A stretch of 5,657 nucleotides of DNA from GCA-002840305 sp964394905 (GCA_964394905.1 CAYMZF010000030.1:1-5657); one strand, 5' to 3'. Shown: positions 1-4,986, numbered from the stretch's first letter. The notes: a model not told the origin generated them from the sequence alone. Program-made: numbers and translations.

Positions 1-15
1 ATTAATATTAAAACT

Positions 16-333
16 ATGAAAAATTCTAAATTAATTAAATGGGGAATAACCCATGCTTTAGGTGTTTTTTCCTATATCGTTTTACTTTCTCTTTTTATGA
101 ATAATGCCAGTCATTGGTTTGGCGAAGAAGATAAAGAAATAATTACTCCGATCGTAGTTCTTTTACTTCTTGTTTTTTCAGCTTTAGTTACCGGAGGATT
201 AGTATTGGCTAAACCATTAATGCTGTATATTGATGGTTATAAAAAAGAAAGTGTCAGATTATTGTTTTATACTGGTCTTAGTATTTTTGTTTTGATACTT
301 TTAGCTTCTTTAGTGTTGCTGATTAGTAAATAA
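16..333 (+). CDS. small three-helix membrane protein, function unknown
   Basis: A 105-residue protein that I do not recognise. Hydropathy by eye gives three membrane segments at about residues 9-28, 43-65 and 83-103. They are separated by an acidic loop (GEEDKE, 36-41) and a basic loop (about 72-81, with KK and R). There is no cleavable signal peptide with an obvious peptidase site, so the first helix is probably retained as an anchor. The only in-frame ATG near the front is the one used; just 15 bases lie upstream, so its promoter is outside the window. It ends in TAA 102 bases before the antitoxin gene, which has its own promoter, so it is probably not part of that operon. The coding potential is good (continuous ORF, plausible membrane topology), but no function can be assigned. 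Confidence 0.75.
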   Translation: MKNSKLIKWGITHALGVFSYIVLLSLFMNNASHWFGEEDKEIITPIVVLLLLVFSALVTGGLVLAKPLMLYIDGYKKESVRLLFYTGLSIFVLILLASLVLLISK

Positions 334-358
334 TACAAGTTAATAAAATAAGCATGAT

Positions 359-398
359 GTAAACAATATTTACAATAGTATTGACAACAATATTTACA
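359..398 (+). repeat. 13-bp direct repeat and palindrome, candidate TA operator
   Basis: AACAATATTTACA occurs twice, at 362-374 and 386-398, 24 bp apart (a little over two helical turns). The first copy lies within an inverted repeat GTAAA-N5-TTTAC (359-373). Between the copies is a perfect palindrome CAATAGTATTG (373-383), which overlaps the start of the -35 hexamer. The second copy occupies the -35/-10 spacer. HTH antitoxins usually bind repeats over their own promoter and repress it; that this is the binding site here is inference from position. Confidence 0.6.
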
Positions 399-409
399 TA
401 ATATATAAT
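381..409 (+). promoter_or_regulatory. consensus sigma70 promoter of the Panacea TA operon
   Basis: TTGACA (381-386), a 17-bp spacer, then TATAAT (404-409): both hexamers match the bacterial sigma70 consensus in full at optimal spacing. Transcription should begin near 416, giving a leader of about 20 bases before the antitoxin ATG at 436. Such a strong promoter overlapped by repeats fits a promoter that is normally held down by the antitoxin or its complex. Confidence 0.8.
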
Positions 410-435
410 ATTGGTATAAGAAATTATACTTTAAT

Positions 436-1203
436 ATGATTACAATAATTAGAACGCTTCGTAAAAAAAATAATTATTCTCAGTCTGAATTAGCTGAGTT
501 AATTGAGGTATCTAGACCATTTTTTTCTGAAATAGAAAAAGGGGACAAAGATTTAACCATTTCTCAGGCTAAAAAGTTGGCTGGTTTTTTTGGTTTATCT
601 TTGGATGATTTTTTAAATAATAGAATACCAAAAGAAACTAAGTTAATTATAAAAAAAGAAATGAAAGTAAAAAAAGTTGAAAAAAAAGATATGCGTATTT
701 CCGTTCCAGAAAAAAATATTAAAAAATTTAAAGAAGTTCTTTTGTATGTTTTAGGACAAGTTGGGGCAAAACCTAATGTGGGAGAAGGAGTTCTTTGTAA
801 ATTAATGTATTTTATAGATTTTGATTTTTACGAAAAATATGAAAAGCAATTAATGGGCGCTGTTTATATTAAAAATCATCACGGTCCAACTCCGGCCGGT
901 TTCCCCAAAATTTTAGCCGAAATGGAAAAAAAGGGTGAAATTAGCGGAGTAATTAGCCAGCATTATCGTTATCAACAGAAAAAATATTTGCCATTAAGAG
1001 AGCCGGATTTATCCATAATTACCGCTGAAGAAAAAAAACATATAGATTGGGTTCTAGCTCGACTATCCAATAAAAACGCTGTGGAGATGGAAGAATACTC
1101 TCATCGCGATATTCCTTGGATAAGTGCGGAAGATCAGTCGGTGATTGATTATGAAACAGTTTTCTATCGTACTCCCGACTTTTCCGTCAGAAGCTATGAT
1201 TAA
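436..1203 (+). CDS. HTH-Panacea (DUF4065/SocA-like) antitoxin
   Basis: A 255-residue two-domain protein. Residues 1-62 are an XRE/Cro-type helix-turn-helix (RTLRKKNNYSQSELAELIEVSR, then FFSEIEKGDKDLTISQAKKLAGFFGLSLDDFL). A lysine-rich linker covers about 63-95. Residues about 96-250 look like a Panacea (DUF4065) domain: CKLMYFIDFDFYEKY (121-135), HHGPTPAGF (148-156) and YSHRDIPW (221-228) are the recognisable blocks. Panacea proteins are known as antitoxins that neutralise many unrelated toxins, the HTH version also acting as repressor. The next gene overlaps it by 8 bases and encodes a RelE-like protein, as expected for antitoxin-first order. The start is the first ATG after a consensus promoter; no Shine-Dalgarno sequence is visible. 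Likely autoregulated through the repeats at 359-398. Family assignment is strong; the toxin partner is inferred from linkage. Confidence 0.88.
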   Translation: MITIIRTLRKKNNYSQSELAELIEVSRPFFSEIEKGDKDLTISQAKKLAGFFGLSLDDFLNNRIPKETKLIIKKEMKVKKVEKKDMRISVPEKNIKKFKEVLLYVLGQVGAKPNVGEGVLCKLMYFIDFDFYEKYEKQLMGAVYIKNHHGPTPAGFPKILAEMEKKGEISGVISQHYRYQQKKYLPLREPDLSIITAEEKKHIDWVLARLSNKNAVEMEEYSHRDIPWISAEDQSVIDYETVFYRTPDFSVRSYD

Positions 1204-1555
1204 ATATGAGAGAGCGGAAGAATTTAAAAAAGATTTAAAGAGATTATTAAAAAGATTTCATTCTTTAAATGAAGATTTAGAAACTGTTAAAAAAGCTGTA
1301 ATTGAATTACGTCATTTAAAAAATATTGATAATCTGGCCACTTTTGAAATTGTCGGTTTTAATTCTGAGATAAATACTTTTTGGAAAATTAAAAAATTTG
1401 CTTGCAAATCATTAAAAGGGAGTGGAGTTAAAAGTGGTATTAGAGTTATATATCGTTACCGAGAAAAAGATAAAATGGTTCTTTTCTTGGAAATATATTT
1501 TAAAGGAGACAAAGAGAACGAAGATAAGGAAAGATTAAAAAAATATTTATTATAA
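1196..1555 (+). CDS. RelE/ParE-superfamily-like toxin paired with Panacea antitoxin
   Basis: A 119-residue basic protein. I chose ATG 1196 over the longer reading from 1145: the longer one adds 17 residues (MIMKQFSIVLPTFPSEA) that only read through the antitoxin's C-terminal codons, whereas 1196 gives the usual short overlap (ATGATTAA, 8 bases) for translational coupling. The N-terminal half is helical and charged (EEFKKDLKRLLKRF, 8-21). The C-terminal half has the RelE-like pattern: WKIKKFACKSLKG (63-75), GIRVIYRY (81-88), then VLFLEIYFKGDKENED (95-110). RelE-fold toxins typically cleave mRNA on the ribosome or, as ParE, poison gyrase; the sequence does not tell which. Active-site residues vary in this superfamily, but the run of Lys/Arg (K65, K67, R83, R87) is compatible. 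GNAT follows after 4 bases. Toxin identity is inferred from family resemblance and position. Confidence 0.72.
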   Translation: MIKYERAEEFKKDLKRLLKRFHSLNEDLETVKKAVIELRHLKNIDNLATFEIVGFNSEINTFWKIKKFACKSLKGSGVKSGIRVIYRYREKDKMVLFLEIYFKGDKENEDKERLKKYLL

Positions 1556-1559
1556 TAAT

Positions 1560-1991
1560 ATGATAAGACCAATAAAATTAGAAGACATTTCCGCTTGCGC
1601 TAAAATATTAAAAGAAGCTTATAGCCGGGAACCGTATCAAGAAGAATTTACTGGTGATAATGCTGAAAAGTATTTGTTAGCCAAATATTCTAGTTGTGGC
1701 GGTAGTAGTTTTGTTATTGAAGAAAATGGTGAAGTGATAGCTTTTATTTTACTTTCAATATCTTTTTGGGGTAAGGGTAAGCAAGCTGTAATTGAAGAAA
1801 TAGTGGTTGATCCTCAGTTTCAGAAAAAAGGTTTTGGTAAACAGTTAATGGAATATTCTGTAGATTATTTTAATTCTATGGAAGTAAATTCAGTTATGTT
1901 ATGGGTCAAGAACAATGAACGTTTATTAAACTTTTATAAAAAAAACAATTTTTTTGTAGCCGACGACTTTGTGGTTATGTTTAGAAACTAA
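1560..1991 (+). CDS. GNAT-family N-acetyltransferase
   Basis: A 143-residue single-domain protein with the GNAT fold order. It starts with IRPIKLEDISACAKILKEAY (2-21), the typical beta1-alpha1 opening. A central strand pair follows (FVIEENGEVIAFILL, 51-65). Motif A is EEIVVDPQFQKKGFGKQLM (79-97), where Q-x-x-G-x-G (88-93) is the pyrophosphate loop that holds acetyl-CoA. The C-terminus has MLWVKNNERLLNFYKKNNF (113-131), the family's NxxAxxFYxxxGF-like motif B. It would transfer an acetyl group to an amine; the substrate (protein N-terminus, small molecule or antibiotic) cannot be read from the sequence. The spacing of 4 bases after the toxin and 9 before the pyrophosphatase-like gene points to cotranscription. 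It is not preceded by an RHH antitoxin, so a TacT-type toxin role is not supported. Confidence 0.88.
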   Translation: MIRPIKLEDISACAKILKEAYSREPYQEEFTGDNAEKYLLAKYSSCGGSSFVIEENGEVIAFILLSISFWGKGKQAVIEEIVVDPQFQKKGFGKQLMEYSVDYFNSMEVNSVMLWVKNNERLLNFYKKNNFFVADDFVVMFRN

Positions 1992-2000
1992 TAAATTATT

Positions 2001-2366
2001 ATGAATAGTTCTTCTTTAAAAATAGCTAAGCAGTTTTTAGGAAAAAAAGTTCATTTAGTATTTGATAGACCGTTAGGATCAAAACATCCTAAACATGGTT
2101 TTGTTTATGAGCTTAATTATGGTTACGTTCCTGGAGTAATGGCTCCTGATGGAGAAGAATTAGATGCTTATTATTTAGGGACAAATCAAAGCCTAAAAGA
2201 AGTTGATGGTGTGGTAATAGCTATTATTCATAGAGAAGATAATGATGATGATAAATTAGTGGTAGCCCCGGAAGAAATTGATATTTCTGATGAGCAGATT
2301 ATTAAAAGTACTTATTTTCAAGAAAAATGGTTTAAATCAAAGATATTGAGAAGTAAAGATTTTTAG
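2001..2366 (+). CDS. short inorganic-pyrophosphatase-like protein
   Basis: A 121-residue protein related to family I inorganic pyrophosphatases, which hydrolyse PPi to two phosphates in the cytosol with Mg2+. Visible blocks are DRPLGSKHPKHGF (22-34), NYGYVPG (39-45; compare NYGYI of the E. coli enzyme), DGEELDA (50-56; the PPase signature D-x-D-P-x-D with Glu in place of the second Asp) and an acidic cluster EDNDDDKLVV (79-88; compare DAKLV in E. coli). It is about 50 residues shorter than the usual 170-175: it lacks the N-terminal strands and the C-terminal KWVKVEGW segment with an active-site Lys. Short relatives of this type are, from memory, common in Firmicutes and CPR bacteria and annotated as inorganic diphosphatase. 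True PPi activity is uncertain. It is the only gene here that stops with TAG. It lies 9 bases after the GNAT gene, probably in the same transcript. Confidence 0.78.
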   Translation: MNSSSLKIAKQFLGKKVHLVFDRPLGSKHPKHGFVYELNYGYVPGVMAPDGEELDAYYLGTNQSLKEVDGVVIAIIHREDNDDDKLVVAPEEIDISDEQIIKSTYFQEKWFKSKILRSKDF

Positions 2367-2376
2367 GTTCCATATA

Positions 2377-2405
2377 TTGACAAAATTTTTATTATAGTAT
2401 ATGCT
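2377..2405 (+). promoter_or_regulatory. sigma70 promoter of the RelB/YafQ operon
   Basis: TTGACA (2377-2382), a 17-bp spacer and TATGCT (2400-2405): a perfect -35 and a 4/6 -10 at optimal spacing. Transcription would start near 2412, about 36 bases before the antitoxin ATG. The promoter shows that the second TA pair is a separate transcription unit from the PPase-like gene upstream. Confidence 0.65.
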
Positions 2406-2428
2406 AAGTATATATAAAGTATGTATTA
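2396..2428 (+). repeat. three 11-bp tandem repeats, candidate RHH operator
   Basis: AGTATATGCTA (2396-2406), AGTATATATAA (2407-2417) and AGTATGTATTA (2418-2428) follow one another without gap. AGTAT recurs exactly every 11 bp, so the copies face the same side of the helix. The array covers the -10 hexamer and the expected start site. Ribbon-helix-helix antitoxins such as RelB/DinJ bind short repeated sites cooperatively at this position; that this is such an operator is inferred. Confidence 0.55.
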
Positions 2429-2447
2429 AATTATAAATAATAAAAAT

Positions 2448-2723
2448 ATGAATTCAACTGTTATTAATATAAAAACCGATGTTAAAGTAAAAAAAGAGGC
2501 TCAAAAAATAGTTGCTGATTTGGGTTTGAGTTTAAGCGGGGCAATTAATGGATTTTTAAAACAGCTTATTCGCGATAAAGCAATTGTATTTACTTTAAAC
2601 GGGAATACACCAAGTGATTATTTATTATCTTCTATAAAAATATCGAGAGATGAAAGAAAAGCGGGAAATTTTTATTCTTTTAAGAATAATCAGTCGGCTA
2701 TAAATTTTTTGGACAATAAATAA
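2448..2723 (+). CDS. RelB/DinJ-family antitoxin
   Basis: A 91-residue protein. Residues 1-45 match the RelB/DinJ ribbon-helix-helix: a short beta strand STVINIKTD (3-11), helix VKKEAQKIVADLGLS (14-28) and helix SGAINGFLKQLIRDKAI (30-46). The RHH dimer binds operator DNA. The C-terminal half (about 50-91) is less conserved and would wrap around and inhibit the toxin. The toxin gene starts 3 bases after the TAA stop, the normal antitoxin-toxin order. The start is the first ATG after the promoter, preceded by an A/T-only stretch with no Shine-Dalgarno sequence. Regulation is probably by self-repression at 2396-2428. Family assignment is firm for the N-terminal half. Confidence 0.9.
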   Translation: MNSTVINIKTDVKVKKEAQKIVADLGLSLSGAINGFLKQLIRDKAIVFTLNGNTPSDYLLSSIKISRDERKAGNFYSFKNNQSAINFLDNK

Positions 2724-2726
2724 TTT

Positions 2727-2993
2727 ATGAAAATTGAATATTCCAAAAAATTTATTAAGGAGTTTAAAAAATGTCCTGTTAACATAAAAAATAATTTTAA
2801 AGCGAGATTAGGGATTTTTATTAATAATCAATATGATCCCGTATTAAATAATCATCCGTTGATTGGTGAACTAAAGAATTGTCGAAGTATTAATATTAAC
2901 GGTGATTGGCGAGCTATATTTGAAGAAATAGATGGTGGCAAAATTATTTATTTTATGGCCATCGGTACTCATAGTCAGCTATATTCTTCTTAA
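2727..2993 (+). CDS. YafQ-like mRNA interferase toxin (RelE/StbE family)
   Basis: An 88-residue protein matching YafQ/RelE-StbE toxins, ribosome-dependent endoribonucleases that cut mRNA in the A site. The family pattern is clear: EYSKKFIKEFKKCP (4-17), NHPLIGELKNCRSI (42-55), NGDWRAIFEE (58-67) and the C-terminal GTHSQLY (80-86). Compared with E. coli YafQ, whose catalytic set includes H50, H63, D67 and H87, the counterparts of H50 (H43), D67 (D60) and H87 (H82) are present. The H63 position is occupied by an Ile or Asn around 56-57, by eye alignment. Length is normal (YafQ has 92 residues) and the reading frame is intact, so the toxin is probably active. Three bases separate it from the antitoxin stop, so translation is likely coupled. 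Without its antitoxin it should inhibit growth. Confidence 0.9.
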   Translation: MKIEYSKKFIKEFKKCPVNIKNNFKARLGIFINNQYDPVLNNHPLIGELKNCRSININGDWRAIFEEIDGGKIIYFMAIGTHSQLYSS

Positions 2994-3069
2994 ATGCTGA
3001 GTTTAACTAAATATTTAATAAACAATATTTTAAAAAATATAATAAATCTGTTTATATCGCTAAAATAGA

Positions 3070-3099
3070 TTAACCGTTAAAAACAATTAATAATATAAT
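3070..3099 (+). promoter_or_regulatory. possible promoter for the four-helix membrane protein
   Basis: TTAACC (3070-3075, 4/6 match), an 18-bp spacer and a perfect TATAAT (3094-3099), with a start expected near 3106 and the ATG at 3117. In such A/T-rich DNA TATAAT arises often by chance, so this rests mainly on position. The rest of the 123-base gap (2994-3116) shows only A/T runs and no recognisable terminator. Confidence 0.35.
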
Positions 3100-3116
3100 T
3101 AATAACTATAAATTCT

Positions 3117-3449
3117 ATGAAAAAATTTATTTATTATTTACCTCGATTATTATCAGTTGTTTTAGTTATCTTTTTTGCTTTGTTTATAGCCGAAGGATTT
3201 GGTCCTGATTTTTCTTGGGTTGATTCCTTGTATCATTTGATATTAACTTTAGTGGTTGTAGCTATTGCAATTATTGCCTGGAAAAAACCGAATATTGGCG
3301 GTTGGATCTTTGTAGTTTTGGGAATTTTCTTTATGATCTTTTTCTCTAATCCCATTTCCAATGGTTTAATTATCGGGTCAGTTCCGTTAGTAATTGGTAT
3401 TTTGTTTTTAATTGAAGCGTATAAAAAGCAAAGAACTAATATTAAATAA
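3117..3449 (+). CDS. small four-helix membrane protein, function unknown
   Basis: A 110-residue integral membrane protein with four predicted helices at about residues 8-26, 38-55, 60-77 and 83-100. It has a basic N-terminus (MKK) and a basic C-terminal tail (YKKQRTNIK, 102-110), which by the positive-inside rule puts both ends in the cytoplasm. The opening (YYLPRLLSVVLVIFFALFIAEGF) and the WxKP turn (55-58) resemble small uncharacterised membrane proteins found in many bacteria, from memory annotated only as domains of unknown function. No catalytic or metal-binding motif is seen. It stands between two gaps (123 bases before, 79 after) with candidate promoters on both sides, so it is probably transcribed alone. 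Confidence 0.75.
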   Translation: MKKFIYYLPRLLSVVLVIFFALFIAEGFGPDFSWVDSLYHLILTLVVVAIAIIAWKKPNIGGWIFVVLGIFFMIFFSNPISNGLIIGSVPLVIGILFLIEAYKKQRTNIK

Positions 3450-3487
3450 TTGAATTTAATATTATTATTTTAATATCATTTGTTTTG

Positions 3488-3514
3488 TGATATAATTTTT
3501 TGTGTTGATATAAT
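3488..3514 (+). promoter_or_regulatory. tandem extended -10 promoter elements
   Basis: TGATATAAT occurs twice, at 3488-3496 and 3506-3514, 18 bp apart; each is an extended -10 (TGN-TATAAT). The second has a fair -35, TTGTGA (3485-3490), at an 18-bp spacing. The first has only a weak T/A-rich -35. Starts would fall near 3503 and 3521, leaving a leader of about 8-26 bases before the ATG at 3529. The downstream one would give a nearly leaderless transcript. These elements would drive the three-gene set 3529-5557. Confidence 0.55.
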
Positions 3515-3528
3515 TAAAATATAAAAAT

Positions 3529-3699
3529 ATGGCCCATGAAATTGAAGCTGATTTCGTTTATGGTTGGTACAACGAAAATAGTCAATGTAAAAATTGTACC
3601 AGTTTTTCCAAATCAGAATCCGGACAAGGATATTGCTCGGAAGCTAAGACTGAAGTTCCGGATGACGCTCATTGTGATTTTTTTCAATCACGCGATTAA
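3529..3699 (+). CDS. 56-residue four-cysteine protein, possible metal or Fe-S site
   Basis: I translated this short ORF by hand: ATG at 3529, TAA at 3697-3699, 56 codons, MAHEIEADFVYGWYNEN at the front. Cysteines fall at 20, 23, 36 and 49 (C-x2-C-x12-C-x12-C), next to H48, in the pattern QCKNCTSF...GYC...HCDFF. Four regularly spaced cysteines with flanking aromatics suggest a zinc or 4Fe-4S site; the layout is similar to high-potential iron-sulfur proteins (C-x2-C-x16-C-x13-C in Chromatium), including an aromatic after the last Cys. Codons are sensible, a promoter sits just upstream, and the next gene starts 18 bases after the stop, all supporting a real gene. It is acidic and lacks a signal peptide, so probably cytoplasmic. 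I know no named family for it; electron carrier, redox sensor or zinc protein are all possible. Confidence 0.7.
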   Translation: MAHEIEADFVYGWYNENSQCKNCTSFSKSESGQGYCSEAKTEVPDDAHCDFFQSRD

Positions 3700-3717
3700 A
3701 CAAATATTTAAATAATT

Positions 3718-4986
3718 ATGCTAAAAATATATTTAGCCCGTCACGGACAAGATAGTGATAATGTTCGTCGAGTTTTAAATGGTCGGCGAGATACGTCTTT
3801 AACGATTGTCGGTCGAGAACAAGCTTTGCAGTTGGCTAAAAATATCAAATTAGCCAATCTGTCTTTTGATAAAATTTATGTTTCGCCGTTACTTAGAGTG
3901 AGACAAACCGCTAAAATTATAACCGATTATTTGTCTTTACCGGAAGCTGAAATATTACCGGATTTAGTTGAGCGTGATTTTGGTATAATGACCGGTAGGA
4001 GTATTGATGATATCGCTTTACTTGATAAAAACAACATAATTCATACATCCGAAGTTGATTATTTTTTAAATATTGACGGAGCGGAAACTTTTGATCAATT
4101 AATTGAAAGAGGCCGAGCGGTTTTAAATAAAGTTAAAACTGAAAACAGTGATGGGAATATTCTATTATTAACCAGCGGTGATATCGGTAAAATGATCTAT
4201 ACCGCTTATCATAACAAAACATGGGAAGAAGTTTTACCCAGTTTTTATTTCTCTAATACAGAATTGATATTATTAGAAACGGGATTATTTTTAGAAAAAT
4301 CAATTATTTTCAAATTGAGCGGAATATTTAATGAAACTTTTTTAGGATTATCGGAAAGAAGTGATGGTAATATGAAAGGAGATTATGGCAATATCAAAGA
4401 ATTTTTAAAAACAAGAAATTTAGACAAAAAATCTCTTTTTGTAGCTGATTTAGATCATGGCGACAATATAATATTGGTTTATGACCTCAATCAAAAAATT
4501 GAAACTAAAGGCGATGCCTTGATTTCTAATCATCCTGATTGTCTATTGGCTTTAACTTCGGCTGATTGTCCGATAATCTATTTTTATGATCCGGTAAAAA
4601 AAGTTGTTGCTTTAGCTCATGCTGGTTGGCGGGGAGTTGTAAAGGGAATAGCGGAAAAAGTAGTGATTAGTTTGAAAGAAAACTATGCTTCCAATGCAAA
4701 TGATATTCAAATTTTTGTCGGACCGCATATTAAGAGTTGTCATTTTGAGATAAAAGAAGATGTGACTGATAAATTTGAAAAAGAGGATTTAATAATAAAA
4801 GATGGGAAGATGTTTGTTGACTTGGGTGATATGATTTTAAAACGATTATTAAAGCAGGGAATTAAAAAGGAAAATATTAATATTAGTCCGGATTGTACAT
4901 ATTGTTTAGAAGATAAATATTTTTCTTTTAGGAGAAATAATAATAAAAATTTAGAAACAATGTTAGGCTATATTGCTTTAAAATAA
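3718..4986 (+). CDS. fusion: histidine phosphatase domain + LACC (YfiH/PgeF) domain
   Basis: A 422-residue fusion in one uninterrupted frame. Residues 1-190 are a phosphoglycerate-mutase-like histidine phosphatase: LARHG (6-10, with the phospho-accepting H9), NGRRDTSLTIVGREQA (21-36), SPLLRVRQTA (56-65) and VERDFG (84-89). The second catalytic His, normally in an LVSHGG-like motif, is Ser here (LLTSGD, 151-155), so activity is doubtful. Residues about 196-422 are a LACC domain: DHG (246-248), LTSADCP (279-285), HAGWRG (301-306), GPHIKSCHFEI (335-345) and CTYC...YFSFRR (393-406). The three catalytic/metal residues of the family (H247, C284, H301) are intact. LACC/YlmD/FAMIN proteins are purine nucleoside phosphorylases/adenosine deaminases; the E. 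coli relative PgeF is tied to peptidoglycan editing. No alternative start lies at the junction. The glycosylase gene follows after 4 bases. Confidence 0.88.
   Translation: MLKIYLARHGQDSDNVRRVLNGRRDTSLTIVGREQALQLAKNIKLANLSFDKIYVSPLLRVRQTAKIITDYLSLPEAEILPDLVERDFGIMTGRSIDDIALLDKNNIIHTSEVDYFLNIDGAETFDQLIERGRAVLNKVKTENSDGNILLLTSGDIGKMIYTAYHNKTWEEVLPSFYFSNTELILLETGLFLEKSIIFKLSGIFNETFLGLSERSDGNMKGDYGNIKEFLKTRNLDKKSLFVADLDHGDNIILVYDLNQKIETKGDALISNHPDCLLALTSADCPIIYFYDPVKKVVALAHAGWRGVVKGIAEKVVISLKENYASNANDIQIFVGPHIKSCHFEIKEDVTDKFEKEDLIIKDGKMFVDLGDMILKRLLKQGIKKENINISPDCTYCLEDKYFSFRRNNNKNLETMLGYIALK

Noticed and set aside
1145..1195. Longer N-terminus for the RelE-like toxin starting at ATG 1145
   Set aside because: The extra 17 residues merely read the antitoxin's coding sequence in another frame and create a 59-base overlap; the ATG at 1196 gives the short coupled overlap and a family-like start (MIKYERAEEFKKDLK).
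1560..1991. GNAT gene as a TacT/AtaT-type toxin
   Set aside because: Such toxins follow an RHH antitoxin in the same operon. Here the preceding genes already form a complete HTH-Panacea/toxin pair, and the GNAT is followed by a PPase-like gene.
3000..3045. A/T-only inverted repeats (ATATTTT...AAAATAT) as an intrinsic terminator after the YafQ-like gene
   Set aside because: There is no G/C in the stem and no following U run of the right form; such palindromes are expected by chance at this base composition. No convincing intrinsic terminator was seen anywhere in the window.
4374..4986. A separate LACC gene starting at the in-frame ATG of residue 219
   Set aside because: Starting there would delete the first strands of the LACC domain (about 196-218), no promoter or spacing supports it, and the upstream frame is open and shows a real phosphatase domain.
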